The translations under genes were made by a program, and so were the position numbers. Below the pieces are notes generated by a model. It had not been told where the DNA came from. It saw only the letters and a list, made by a program, of their open reading frames with translations, and did no database searches. A DNA stretch of 64,000 nt from Anagrus nilaparvatae (taxonomy: Eukaryota; Arthropoda; Insecta; Hymenoptera; Mymaridae), in the NCBI GenBank assembly GCA_022575985.1, contig JAKSXM010000014.1:9920001-9984000 (forward strand), in the 5' to 3' direction. This document shows positions 1 through 11,116 of this stretch, in pieces (position 1 is the stretch's first letter; each line of letters starts with the position of its first letter).

Positions 1-16
1 TCTTTTCTAAAATAAA

Positions 17-168
17 TTACACACCTATATAAACAGTAGAGCCACTTTCGGTGACTAGTCGAATCGCGTCCTCATCTAACCTGACTACAGCTTTTTCCTC
101 TTCATATTTTTCTCTCATCTCGTTTGCTTCATATAGTGTAATTAGACTGAGGTATAGTTCTTTATTAT
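17..168 (-). CDS. possible terminal coding exon of an unrecognised host gene
   Basis: Read on the minus strand, a pyrimidine-rich tract ending TTTTAG at 169-174 is followed by 152 nt that stay open in one frame to a TAA stop at 17-19. The predicted tail is about 49 residues, starting NKELYLSLITLYEANE, then a highly charged acidic/basic stretch, and ending in a hydrophobic VYIGV. Its balanced charge and non-repetitive composition differ from the AT-driven ORFs around it. I do not recognise the family. If real, it is the last exon of a gene whose other exons would lie at higher coordinates on the minus strand. None are obvious there, so a long intron or a chance ORF are both possible. Confidence 0.4.
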
Positions 169-174
169 CTAAAA

Positions 175-1040
175 GAAATATATTGCTTAAGGTTAAGTCT
201 TAGTTCTAAAAAAATTTATTAAAAAAATTTCACATCTTTATTTTATATGCATATAATAATTTCACATCTACAATTTTTCTTTTCGTTCTTTAATAATTTT
301 AAATAGGTTAAAATTCATGCAATCCTACACGTAGAACACATACATGCAAGTATACACACACATAACAAAAAAAAAATTTATTTTCTTCACTTCTTTAAAA
401 AAAAAAAAAAAAAAAAAAAAACGGTATGTTCGTGCATGTATTTCCGAGTGTAGCACACATACACGCGCAATAAACACACACGAATTTCATTTCCCGCTAA
501 AATAATAATAAAAATTTCACGTCTTATTTATGCGCGTCTAAATAATTTCATTTTCGTATGAACAAAATTCAAAAATTCAATATCAATTCACTTTTCTTTT
601 TATGTTTAATTATTGAAAAAAATAAAAATTGTCTTTCTCCTCATCGATTTTTTTTCTTTTTTTTTTTTTTTTAAATTCACATCATTCCCGAGCGCCATCT
701 TTTTAAAACAAAATTTCTGCCCGGCGTGTACATCACCGTTAAGAAAATCTTGGCGTCGGTTTTGGCCGTTTTGTGTAAAACATACAATTTTTAAATTTTC
801 AATAATTAATTTAACAATAAAAAAAATTTAATTTAATTTAATTTTTATTAATTACCGGTAATTTTAACTCTCATCCATTTCACATCAATATTAAAAAAAA
901 TCCTACTTTTCACTTCCTGCTTGGTCTTCATTTTCTCTTCTATGTAAACGGAAACACACTTCAAAAAAATAATTAATTAAATATTTATTTTTACACTTCT
1001 TTAATTTATCTCACCAAAAAAATAATTAATTTTCATTATG
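175..1040. other. AT-rich non-coding stretch
   Basis: Low-complexity AT-rich DNA with homopolymer runs (poly-A near 398-420, poly-T near 645-672) and CA-rich islands. The small open frame at 613-831 is poly-T driven and is not supported as a gene. Confidence 0.7.
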
Positions 1041-1918
1041 TATATGTCGTAGCCTCATAGGATAATTGGTTTCATAGGCTATAAGCCGGCCCATAGAGTA
1101 AAAATGTTCGAGCAAACCTATTTCGCTATGAAGCGGTGCGCTCCAGTTTTATAGCCTATATGCCGGTTTTTAGCGTATAAAGCTGAAAGAGGTCAGCTTC
1201 ATAGACAAATGACAATGTTTCGAGACTCTTAATTTTAAATAATATAAATTTACTAATATTATGTCGTGAATTATTTATATTTATCTTATAGTTTTATTTA
1301 CATTATAAAATTTGTTTAAAATAATAATTTCCATCAATGAATAACAATAAATTTTTATAATTTTCTATTTGACAAAATAAAATAATGTTGTAAAAATTTT
1401 TAATTTATCTTTATTTTGTTCAATGTAATAAAATATTCTGTCACGATCTCCGTATCGAGTTTCTTGGTGAGCCTTGAGTATTTCTTCGTAACATTCTTTA
1501 ATTGGCAAAAATATTATAATTTGATCTTTTGGATCATTCCCAAAGATCAAATTCCCTTATACATTAAATGACAGTACTTCACTATTTACTTTTTCCATAT
1601 TAATACTAAAAAAATTGATTTAAAATTTTATAATTATATGATATAAAAACAACAAATTTATAAGATAAATATAAATAATTCAAGACATAATATTAGTAAA
1701 TTTATATTATTTAAAATTAAGAGTCTCGAAACTTTGATATTTGTCTATGAAGCTGACCTCTTTCAGTTTTATACGCTAAAAGCCGGCCTATAGGCTATAA
1801 AACTGGAGCACGCAGCTACATAGCGAAATATGTCTTGAGCATTTTGCTCAAGCATTTTTACTTTATGGGCCGGCTTATAGCCTAGAAAACCGATTATCCT
1901 ATGGGGCTACGACATATA
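1041..1918. mobile_element. DNA transposon remnant with ~250-bp terminal inverted repeats
   Basis: The left end TATATGTCGTAGCC and the right end GGCTACGACATATA are inverted copies. The inverted similarity runs about 250 bp inward (1041-1290 against 1663-1918), including the phrases on 'ataggctataagccgg' and 'gagactcttaattttaaat'. The flanks are consistent with a TA target duplication. The core contains a short broken ORF on the minus strand (1365-1550). The element has no transposase of its own and is probably non-autonomous. Confidence 0.7.
1365..1550 (-). pseudogene. fragment resembling an integrase/transposase zinc-finger region
   Basis: A 61-codon frame inside the TIR element reads ...ILKAHQETRYGDRDRIFYYIEQN. 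The pattern H-x(n)-T-x-(H/Y)-G-x-R-D-(R/K) resembles the stretch just before the HHCC finger in Ginger-type and KRAB-A-like integrases, which usually read TGHGGRDR. The fragment is too short to assign firmly and the expected histidine is tyrosine here. It may be captured sequence or coincidence. Confidence 0.3.
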
Positions 1919-2022
1919 TACACACACTTCTTAAATAATTTATCTCACCAAGAATTATTCGTTTTCTATTTAATCAACACAAAACACACACGCGCCGTGG
2001 AAACGATGGTGGGCTGATAACC

Positions 2023-2296
2023 TATTGGGTTCTATATTGAGTGAAAATAAAAGAAACACTCGTTTGTTATTTATTTATAATAGAGTTTATTATTTAAAGT
2101 CATTACTAATCTTTTATTAAAACTTCTCTATTACACGATTTATTTAATTATAGTGATCAAAGATACATATCAAGGTTTAATGCGCGTTTGCGATATTAAC
2201 TGAACGACGATCAGCGTGGAACTGAACTGTAAGCTTCTCCTCCTTCTTCACCGAGTAGTATATTAAGGAAGTGCGTGGAGGCGCCACAGTCCAACA
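2023..2296 (-). repeat. Copia-like solo LTR with adjacent primer-binding site
   Basis: On the minus strand the 274-bp segment begins TGTTGGACTG and ends GAACCCAATA, close to the TGTTGG...CCAACA ends of Copia-type LTRs. Immediately after it (2005-2022) comes GGTTATCAGCCCACC, similar to the GGTTATGGGCCCAG primer site used by copia, which pairs with an internal part of initiator tRNA-Met. No Copia gag or pol follows at 1919-2004, so this is an LTR with a scrap of leader. The family assignment is an inference. Confidence 0.5.
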
Positions 2297-2980
2297 CATA
2301 ATATCTCAATTCTTGAAATTATCTATTTGCTTAATGTTGTCAAAAGCGAAATCCAAAAGCTAATGTTAAAAAGTATAACCTAAAATTTCTAATTTAGAAA
2401 AATTTGAAATTTATTGCCGCTGTATGCCAATCTCTAATGCAGTGATGCTGGTTGAGAAAAACTCTCTCTACTCCAACCGGGTTTCTTTTTCTCTATTTTT
2501 TATTTATTTATAATTAAATAAAACAAACATAAATAAATTTTATAATGTTTTACCGAATAAAAGGCAGTTACTAACATTAAGATTATTCAAATTTAAAATT
2601 GTTTAAAATTAAATGGGATCCAAAACCCCAAACATTTTATGCACAAAACACTACTATTATAGATTTTTTCTATTAAAGCTCTATTTAAAATTAAAATATT
2701 TATCCTATCTAGAAAATAAAAATTTATTTCTTACGAATTATGTTCATTATTGCTATTTAAAAAGATATTCTATCGACCCTAGTTGATTTGTAAAACTATG
2801 GACTATGTCACCCACAGAAATTCTTTCTTTATTTTAACACCGATTTTATTAAATTTCGTCCATTACTGACTCTGATGATGAAACACACAGACGGATAGAT
2901 ACACAAATAAATTTTCAACTATATATGGTAGTAAGATAAGATGTATAACATTCATAAAAATTCAAAATAAGAATTTAATT
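2297..2980. other. non-coding AT-rich stretch
   Basis: I see no coding frame, repeat arm or RNA gene. A short GC-richer phrase lies near 2440-2480. Confidence 0.6.
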
Positions 2981-4604
2981 CTCTCTTTTTTGACGTCCTT
3001 AGAACGAGAATGAGTCTAAGGTCAGAATTTACCCACCATACCCCGATTTCGCCCCAGGGTATGATACTTCTAAAATAGAAAGATTAAAATTTAAAATCAG
3101 CATTTAATTCTGCATTTTTTCTTCTGCTAAGAACGCATCTGAGGCAATATTTTCGCAAAAACCCCAGATTCTTTCTTGGACCCCCCTCTTCAAATACTCT
3201 CCAAAATAGACAAGAATGTAACTTAATTCAAAATTAAAATCATCATGCTACTCTACATTTTTGTCCGACTTAATATTTTGTCCTAGCATCTCCTCCGCTA
3301 CCTTCCAAAATGAAAGCAAAAAACAAATATTAGGGAACACTCGTATTTTGCCAGCGTTACTCCTAATTGTAATATAATATATGTTAATATTATATTTATC
3401 GTATGTGTTAATAACAAATTTTAACGTGCTATAAGACTATAAAAAAGAAATTAATTTTTTAAAAGTTAATTTTGTACAGATTCTTTACTTATGTAAAAAG
3501 AAAAAACTTTCAAAAAGTGAGTAAAATAACTATTATTTTTTGGACTAAGAAATCTGTTCTTTTCAGAGCAAACAAAGCTCTATTTGGAGCAAACGTAAAC
3601 TATTCTTTTCAGAACAAACAAATATGTTCTTTTTAAAGCAAAGAAAAACGTTTTTTTAACTTATTTTGAATTTTTAAGCTATGTCTAGCTTAAGAGTTTT
3701 TATTTAGAGTTTTTATGAAAGTTAAATTTTTGCTTACTTTGATCGGTGTAACGAGGTGCTAAGACAAAATTTGGGGGTGATGGGTCAATTCTTACCCTGA
3801 ATTTGTTTTTTGCAGATTTGAAAATTCCTACATTCATTAAAATTATTTCTTTAAATCTTGAAATAATAAAGGTACAAAGAATCGAATTTTTTTAAGCTAT
3901 GTCTAGCTTAAAAATTCAAAATAAGTTAAAAAAACGTTTTTCTTTGCTTTAAAAAGAACATATTTGTTTGTTCTGAAAAGAATAGTTTACGTTTGCTCCA
4001 AATAGAGCTTTGTTTGCTCTGAAAAGAACAGATTTCTTAGTCCAAAAAATAATAGTTATTTTACTCACTTTTTGAAAGTTTTTTCTTTTTACATAAGTAA
4101 AGAATCTGTACAAAATTAACTTTTAAAAAATTAATTTCTTTTTTATAGTCTTATAGCACGTTAAAATTTGTTATTAACACATACGATAAATATAATATTA
4201 ACATATATTATATTACAATTAGGAGTAACGCTGGCAAAATACGAGTGTTCCCTAATATTTGTTTTTTGCTTTCATTTTGGAAGGTAGCGGAGGAGATGCT
4301 AGGACAAAATATTAAGTCGGACAAAAATGTAGAGTAGCATGATGATTTTAATTTTGAATTAAGTTACATTCTTGTCTATTTTGGAGAGTATTTGAAGAGG
4401 GGGGTCCAAGAAAGAATCTGGGGTTTTTGCGAAAATATTGCCTCAGATGCGTTCTTAGCAGAAGAAAAAATGCAGAATTAAATGCTGATTTTAAATTTTA
4501 ATCTTTCTATTTTAGAAGTATCATACCCTGGGGCGAAATCGGGGTATGGTGGGTAAATTCTGACCTTAGACTCATTCTCGTTCTAAGGACGTCAAAAAAG
4601 AGAG
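2981..4604. repeat. 1.6-kb near-perfect palindrome (foldback element)
   Basis: The arm 2981-3691 reappears inverted as 3894-4604, about 711 bp each with very few differences by eye. The outer ends are CTCTCTTTTTTGACG and its complement. The arms flank a loop of about 200 bp. No protein is encoded; the open frame at 4507-4839 is incidental. The outer 80 bp resembles the ends of the palindrome at 45872-48449, with the same order of GACGT, AACGA and TCAGAATTT blocks. This suggests a common foldback family. Confidence 0.9.
3703..3893 (+). repeat. direct repeat, copy 1 (loop of the palindrome)
   Basis: A 191-bp loop beginning TTTAGAGTTTTTATG and ending in a seven-T run. It recurs in the same orientation, apparently base for base, at 4705-4895 just outside the right arm. 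Confidence 0.9.
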
Positions 4605-4704
4605 ACAAGTTTGGATGAACCGGCGGTACTGAGGAAAAACTGGGTTTAATGGGCATGGCCTCAGATTTACTAACCACACTACAAAATGCAGAATTACATG
4701 CTGA

Positions 4705-4895
4705 TTTAGAGTTTTTATGAAAGTTAAATTTTTGCTTACTTTGATCGGTGTAACGAGGTGCTAAGACAAAATTTGGGGGTGATGGGTCAATTCTTACCCT
4801 GAATTTGTTTTTTGCAGATTTGAAAATTCCTACATTCATTAAAATTATTTCTTTAAATCTTGAAATAATAAAGGTACAAAGAATCGAATTTTTTT
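4705..4895 (+). repeat. direct repeat, copy 2 (outside the palindrome)
   Basis: Same-orientation, apparently identical copy of the loop at 3703-3893, separated from the right arm by 100 bp of unique sequence. Confidence 0.9.
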
Positions 4896-4935
4896 ATTTT
4901 AATAACGATATGTTAAAAAAAATATTTTGTAATCT

Positions 4936-5292
4936 GAGTGCTTATAGGCAGTACTTAGGCAAGGGTGACACCGTATAACACACATTCTTTGGAAGTGTGC
5001 GCTACTCGGAAGGGCGTCTGCCCTTGCTGAACTGGAAGCTGGAGGAAGTGGTCCCGGAAATGTTAAGGAGTCCTGAAAATTGAAACAATTTGCAAAGTAC
5101 GTAAGGTTCAACCTTTTGATAAATAAGGAGGAGGTGCATAGTATGGGCATCCCAAAGTGAAGTTATATTTTAAAAGGGAGTTCCGGTTTGGGAATATAAG
5201 CGTAGGTGGTTTAGAGTGTGTTTAGGCAGTTAGTAAGAATCTGGCACGAAGTCGGCAACTGCGATCGTTGGTAAAGTCTCCCGGTTGTACTT
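4936..5292 (+). mobile_element. 3' fragment of the R1-like LINE (copy 2)
   Basis: The segment aligns with 15096-15490 of the longer R1-like LINE. It shares the 'cacacattctt...gtgtgcgctac' finger region, 'gtggtcccggaa', 'gggagttccg', 'gtgtgtttagg' and the 3' UTR phrase 'agtaagaatctgg'. It lacks the rest of ORF2 and has no poly-A tail. Many substitutions and small deletions mark it as older than the copy at 12071. Confidence 0.85.
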
Positions 5293-5589
5293 ATATTACA
5301 CAATTTTTTTATTACTTTATTTTATTTTTTTTAAATTTATTTATGGATAAATTTATTTTCACATATATTTAAAGCTCATAACTGTAACATCCCATTTTAT
5401 TAATAATAAAAGATAAACAACTATGAACATTACAGAATATTTTTTTTCCTTCAAACTGTAACAAGTATATTGAATTATTTTTAAATCCATTTATTTATTT
5501 AACAATTATGTAAAGACTATTTTCTTTAACATTGCGATTGTAGTGACCCCTATTTTGATCAAATGTCTGAATCGAAAAATAATATGGGT
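5293..5589. other. AT-rich spacer
   Basis: Nothing recognisable. Confidence 0.5.
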
Positions 5590-6150
5590 GTATTCGAAAA
5601 TGATTTTTAGTAATAAATTTATGTTGGAACAAATTCTCTAGACTTTTTTTCTGAGGATAAAATGGGGGAAGGTGAAAAAAAACTGTTCGTAAATGACAGC
5701 GAGATTTTTGAGGATTTGAACAAACTAGGGGTCGTGAGCATTGTAATTACTTCGATTTCGTTATAAAAATATTAAGAGTATAAACGATGAAGAATTATTA
5801 TTTTTCTTTTGACAATGACAATTGAATTTCAATCCATATTGTGAGTGTATTTATGCGAATGTCGAAAAAAATTTTTTTTTGTAAAAAGAGCATTGTCAAA
5901 AGAAAAATAATAATAGATTGTAATAATAATTCTCCATTGTTTATACTCTAAATATTTTTATAACGAAATCAAAGCAATTACGCTGCTCGCGACCCCTAGT
6001 TTGTTCAAATCATCCAAAATCTCGCTGTCATTTACGAACAGTTTTTTTCACCTCCCCCCCTTTTATCCCCAGAAAAAAAGTCTACAGAATTTTTTCAACA
6101 TAAAATTGGTTACTAAAAATCATTTTCAAATACGCCCTATGATTTAAAAA
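5590..6150. repeat. palindromic MITE-like element, ~240-bp arms
   Basis: The arm 5590-5818 is repeated inverted at 5888-6150. Shared phrases include 'ctgttcgtaaatgacagc', 'cgagatttttgaggatttgaac' shortened by substitutions, 'actaggggtcg' and 'ttttcttttgacaatg'. The spacer is about 70 bp. The arms differ at several per cent of positions, so it is older than the palindrome at 2981. Confidence 0.85.
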
Positions 6151-6494
6151 AAAATATGTTACCTCCTCCGAAAAAAATCATTTATGCCAACTTAAATTTA
6201 TTTTTCAAAATCTTTTTCGAAGTCGCCCGTCGCAATTAGAAGTTTTCACAAATAAATATAATGATTTTTTTTTTAATTCGGCTGCCTACTAACTAAAAAT
6301 GTTATTAATAATTAAATATTTTAAAAAGTAAATAAAAATAAAAATTAAAAAACTTATAACCGGTTTGTGTAAACACAACCTAAATGCATGGAACATGTTT
6401 TCTTCCAAATAAGGACTAGATATAATATAAATGTTACTCAACATTACAATACAATTTTCGATTGTTGTAATTTGTAATTATCACCTTACTAGTT

Positions 6495-6650
6495 GTTAAG
6501 ATTCTAAACCCAAACTATTTTGATTCCCTAAACCTGAATTATTATAAGTCCCTGAACCTGAATTATTCCAAGTCCCTAAATCGATATTCTTCTAAGTCCA
6601 TAAACCTGTATTATCCTAAGTCCTTAAGCCCAGATTTTTCAAAGTCTTTA
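6495..6650 (+). repeat. degenerate ~27-bp tandem repeat
   Basis: About five units of the form 'cctgaattattctaagtccctaaa' with variable spacing. A single related phrase recurs at 7334-7350. Confidence 0.65.
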
Positions 6651-8389
6651 ATAGTATTTTATTTATTTATATATACTTACCTAATTATGTATGTGCTTTA
6701 TTTAACCTCTTAGAACCTTACGTTATACGGAGGTCACCAACAGTTATTTGCACAAGCGGTCCAAACCGCATTTTTTGCTTTTTATTCCCTTGGAAGTCGA
6801 TATATATATTGAGATATATACCGCTTTTTCCTTTAATGGAAATAATTAGATAGGTTTGGAGACGTATGGACAAATTGTGGTGAAACTGTGGGATTAGAAG
6901 GGATGTTTAGGATAAATTGAACTTTAACAATCATTTCAAACTTTATCTATTCATAGCCTTTACTAGGGTTTGGGATGGCCAAATGCGGTCCAAGGTCCGA
7001 CTTTTTAATAGGAGCCATGCTGACAATTCCGTCTTTAAAGCGCAGAGTTGTTATTCACAACAATCGCTTTAAAAGAGGCGCGAAAAACCTCGGAAAAACG
7101 CCCTCTATGCATGACATACGGAGGCAAGCAAATGGCACTTTCCATTTCGTCTTGCCCCCTGCGACTCGGCAGCTAGCTCTACTCTCCCTTCTTAAAACAA
7201 ATATTTATTTTATTAAATATTTATTTTCAGAAAAAAAAGTTGTTACTGCTCTGTATGCGAACCCACTTCATAATATTTTGCTATATTACAAAGCGAGCGC
7301 GTTACCTCTGCGCTACCGAGCCGGTTACTTAACTAATTATTCTAAGTCTTATTTGACCCCCCCCCTTAAATAGGACAAATTTGACCCCCCCCCCTTAATT
7401 TTCAAGTTCTGAAGTACCCCCTCCCTATAAACATGTTCCATGTTAATAATTGAATAAATCAAGGAACAAATTCTCCTTTAGAGTTAAATAAGCAAATTTA
7501 ATTAAATTTTCAAATAATTATTATTTATTAAATAATATTAGTTTATTTTTTATTCATTTTTACAATACTTTTTTTAAATATTTAATTAATTTCGCTTATT
7601 CCAGATTTTCAGGTTTATTTAAAATTTGAATTTTTGCGCCGTTACAAATTTATTTTACACATTCACTTGCGTGTCTCAATTCGCTTTTAGCGGCAGTAGG
7701 TCAAAAATACCGAAAGATTCTGAGCATGGAGAATCAATGTTGGTACCGTCTATAATCAGGATTCACCTTTAAGTATATCAAACTTGTTCTTTTTTTGCCA
7801 ATTTTTCAATATAACTTAATTTTTAAAAACAATTTTTTTTTAATTTTTTTATTTAATTTTTTTTGAAAATGTGATAGAAAAATTATTACTTAGAGGCGAA
7901 AATTTGGCAAAAAAATATATGACTCAGATACTAGCATGAATTTTAACTCCCCCCTCCCTTCCCTCTTCCAGCAATGTCTTCTAAATGCTTTAAAATTGTT
8001 TAAAAATGGGCAAAAACATTTAGAAAACATATAAATATATAAAAAATGTATATACTTATATGTGTGTGAATGTGTGTGTTTATTTATGTATGAAAAGGTG
8101 AATATGTTTGTATGTGTATGTATGCAAATACATAATAAATATTAATTATTTATTTATAATAAATAATGCTTCGCACAGTCTATACCCTCGACAAAATGTC
8201 GCTTTGGTTTGCGATCGATAATGTTACTGTAATCTCCGATAAGGTTCAAAATTTGTATATAAGTTAATACCGAGTCAAAGATGAACTGATTAGATTTTTA
8301 TTAAATTAAATACATTAATTTTGATGATAAAATTTATGAAAATTTAATATAAAATACAGTTCTATATGGGTTGATATTCCTCAAGTGTA
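6651..8389. other. non-coding stretch with homopolymer-C runs and a TG-rich microsatellite
   Basis: C-runs of 8 to 12 bases occur at 7355-7400. A TG/TATG-rich degenerate microsatellite occupies about 8040-8125. The 132-codon frame at 6975-7373 crosses a tRNA-like segment and a C-run and is not convincing as a gene. Confidence 0.5.
7250..7332 (-). repeat. tRNA-derived SINE head or tRNA pseudogene
   Basis: On the minus strand the segment reads ccggctcGGTAGCGCAGAGGTAACGCG, a good polymerase III A-box region. About 40 bp later comes GTGGGTTCGCATAC, a partial B box. The cloverleaf stems are not clean and the anticodon arm is AT-rich, so this is not a functional tRNA gene. A decayed SINE head is the best reading. 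Confidence 0.4.
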
Positions 8390-8681
8390 TGTTAATGTGG
8401 ACTGTATTTTTGATAAAAATTGGTGTATAAAACTTTAGAGAGCTTTTTAAATAAATAAAAATACAAATCTTTGCAGTAAAAAACAATAATTAATTTATTT
8501 AATATTAAAAAACAAAATGATTTATATAAAATAGTACTGCATAAACACGTCTGTATAATATGGTGACAAAGACGTGACTAAAGAAGAGAGCGTCGGTGAA
8601 GCCGGCGCTGCCGACGGTGCTAACGCATGCGCAATACAAATAATTTTAAAAACTCACACATACATTATACACTCTCAAACA
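8390..8681 (-). repeat. 3' LTR of the BEL/Pao element
   Basis: On the minus strand it starts TGTTTGAGAGTG and ends CCACATTAACA. It is preceded by the purine-rich tract GTGTGGGAGAA (8682-8692), a standard polypurine tract position, which fixes this copy as the 3' LTR. Confidence 0.9.
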
Positions 8682-8906
8682 TTCTCCCACACAAATTATT
8701 TTATTTAAAAATATAAAATAATTTAAATTTAATTTATATAATATTTGATTATATTTTATATGTTTTACAATAAATAAATAGTTAAATTTTATTTACAATT
8801 TTTTTTTATATTTACAATTTTTGAAGTACGTACAAAAATTTTTTAATTTATATTTATTCTATTATTTTTTTTAATTTTAAATTTTAAATTTTAAACATCT
8901 TTAACT
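8682..8906 (-). other. 3' untranslated part of the BEL/Pao element with polypurine tract
   Basis: AT-rich tail between the integrase stop and the 3' LTR. The polypurine tract abuts the LTR. Confidence 0.7.
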
Positions 8907-9155
8907 TTATTCTTCAGACTTATTAATAAGTATTAATTTGTTTATTGGTCTTTTTAATTGAGATTTAGTTGTTCGTAATTTTACAACACGAACTAGATTA
9001 TCATTACCAGGATATATTTTTAAGACTTTAGCAAATGGCCATTTAGCAGGAGGTACATTATTATCAGTAATAAGAACTATATCTTCTATTTTCAAATTGT
9101 TTTGAGCAATTTTCCATTTGTCACGAGTTTGCAAAGATTGCAGATATTCGAGCAA
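8907..9155 (-). pseudogene. BEL/Pao integrase C-terminal domain (DUF5641-like)
   Basis: An 82-codon frame contains VLITDNNVPPAKWPFAKVLK, then PGNDNLVRVVKLRT and KRPINKL. This order, PP-x-KWP-x-(G/A)-(R/K)-V ... G-x-D-x-x-(V)RVV-x-(L)RT ... KRP-x-x-KL, is characteristic of the small domain closing BEL/Pao polyproteins. It is out of frame with the integrase core upstream (9227-10258), so pol is broken here. Confidence 0.85.
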
Positions 9156-9226
9156 CCAATTTTTCCACCAGCATTGTAATATATATTGAAAACGATGCCA
9201 TATTTTTAAGGGTGGTTTCGAATTAA

Positions 9227-10258
9227 TTAAGAATTTTGATCAGGCAAGATATATGCCGGTTTATTTGACTTTGCTATTAATTGAAACGGCGTCAATATTT
9301 GTAGATCAGTAATATCATCATTTAAAGCTAAAATTGGCCTTGAATTTAAACAAGCCTCAATTTGTTTCAATAATGTATTAAATTGATTAAAAGCTAAAAT
9401 CTGATCTGCAATAACACGTTTTAAATGATGCTTGGTTGATTTTACTGCCGATTCCCAAGATCCACCAAAGTTAGGAGCTGCAGGTGGATTAAAATGCCAA
9501 GTTACATTTTCATATTTAAGAACATGCATAATAACTTTCATATGTTCAGAAGATTTTTTGAATAGATTAGAAATTTCTTTAGCGGCACCCACAAATGTAG
9601 TACCTTGATCAGAATATAAATTAAGACATTCACCTCTAGTAGAAGTAAATCTACGAAATGCAGCGATAAAATCTGCACTACCATAGCTCTCAACTAATTC
9701 AAGATGAATAGCATGAGTATTTAAGCAAATAAATAATGCAATATATCCTTTATAAGTCTTTATACCACGATATTTAGATGCTTTTATATTAAATGGGCCT
9801 GCATAATCTACACCTACATGAGAAAAGACATCAAAACCTGATTTAAGTCTAAAAGAAGGCAAATTTTCCATTTTTTGATATAATGTGCTACCCTTATATC
9901 TTAAACAAGTTACACATTCTCTAATAATTTTTTTAATCAAATATCGACCTTTTATAACCCAACATTGTTGACGTAAGGTAGCTAAAGATAATTTTAAACC
10001 ACCATGGATTGTTTGAATGTAATGTACACGACGAGCTATCAAATACGATAAGTGCGAATCATATGGTAAGATGAAGGGATGCATTTCATCATGATGTAAT
10101 AATGCATTACTCAATCTACCACCTACTCTTAATAAATTATCTTCAACATAGGGATCTAAATTTAACAAATTATCATTGGATTCTAAATGTCCTGATTTAG
10201 ATAACGATATAAATTGCTTATAGTAATATATATGTTGAACTAAAAATATGGATACCAA
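9227..10258 (-). pseudogene. BEL/Pao integrase core
   Basis: A 343-codon open stretch. The N-terminal part carries the zinc-binding region (HGGLKLSLATLRQQCWV followed by CVTC). The catalytic core shows the first Asp in HVGVDYAGPF, the second in LYSDQGTTFVGA and the Glu in GGSWESAVKSTKHHLKR. These are the three residues of the DD35E retroviral-type integrase that inserts element cDNA into the host genome. The segment is separated from RNase H by a stop/frameshift near 10260-10295 and from its C-terminal domain near 9155-9227, so no full polyprotein can be made. Confidence 0.92.
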
Positions 10259-10294
10259 TTTAGCTCTGCTAATTTCAAATGCATTTAACCTTTC

Positions 10295-11053
10295 CTATGT
10301 TTCGTAAATATTACCACGAAACCACTTATTATCAAATAAATTAGATTTATTTAATAACCGCGATTTTGTTTTAATAAGTAATTTAGATATGAATCGAAGA
10401 ACATAACCCATAACTGTAAGTAATTTATTTATACTTGAATATTTATTAATAATTTCCAAATCACCATATTTTAAAACAACAGAATTAGTCTCATTAACAT
10501 AACTACAAATATGCGAACTTATAGTATCAACTATAACCACATTGTTAGGTTCAGAAATAAATTGAAATGGTTCACTATTATCATTGATCCAATTTGGACC
10601 TTTCCACCATAAATCAAAATTAATAAAATCATCAACAGATAAGCCACGGGATGCACAATCAGCGGGATTTTCCTTAGATTTTACGGGACGCCACTGAGCT
10701 TGAGGAACATAATTATGAATTTTTGAACTTCTATTTCCAATATAAATTTTCCATTTAGATGGATGATCACGTAACCAATACAGAACATCTTTAGAATCAG
10801 TCCATAAATGAACAGAACATTCAGGAAAATCTAAATCAGATAATAATTTTTTAACTAATCTTGCCAATAAAACAGCTGCACATAATTCTAATTTAGGAAT
10901 TGTGAGAACTTTTTTGATTGGTGCAACTTTAGTTTTTGATTGTAAAATATTTACAAAAGTTTCACCATTACCATAAATTAATCTCAAATAAACTACCGCA
11001 GCATAAGCTGACTTGGAAGCATCTGCAAAGCCATGTAATTCTATTATGGGCAC
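10295..11053 (-). pseudogene. BEL/Pao RNase H region
   Basis: A 252-codon frame with GFADASKSAYAAVVYLR (first catalytic Asp), IPKLELCAAVLLARL (Glu), HLWTDSKDVLYWLR (second Asp) and NPADCASRGL. This is the RNase H layout of the Pao peptidase A17/RT polyprotein. In the family it degrades the RNA strand of the RNA/DNA hybrid during reverse transcription. It is out of frame with RT, with a break between 11053 and 11117. Confidence 0.9.
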
Positions 11054-11116
11054 TCCCGGAGAAAAATTAAGCCAACGGTTAATTTTTATCGAATTAATTA
11101 AATGTTACTTACTATA

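Noticed and set aside
613..831. 72-codon frame on the plus strand
   Set aside because: Built from poly-T and AT-rich DNA, no domain, no splice context.
7250..7332. functional tRNA gene
   Set aside because: A box is good, but the B box and the acceptor and anticodon stems are not. Kept only as a SINE/tRNA-derived relic.
6975..7373. 132-codon frame on the plus strand
   Set aside because: Crosses the antisense tRNA-like segment and a C-run; no recognisable domain.
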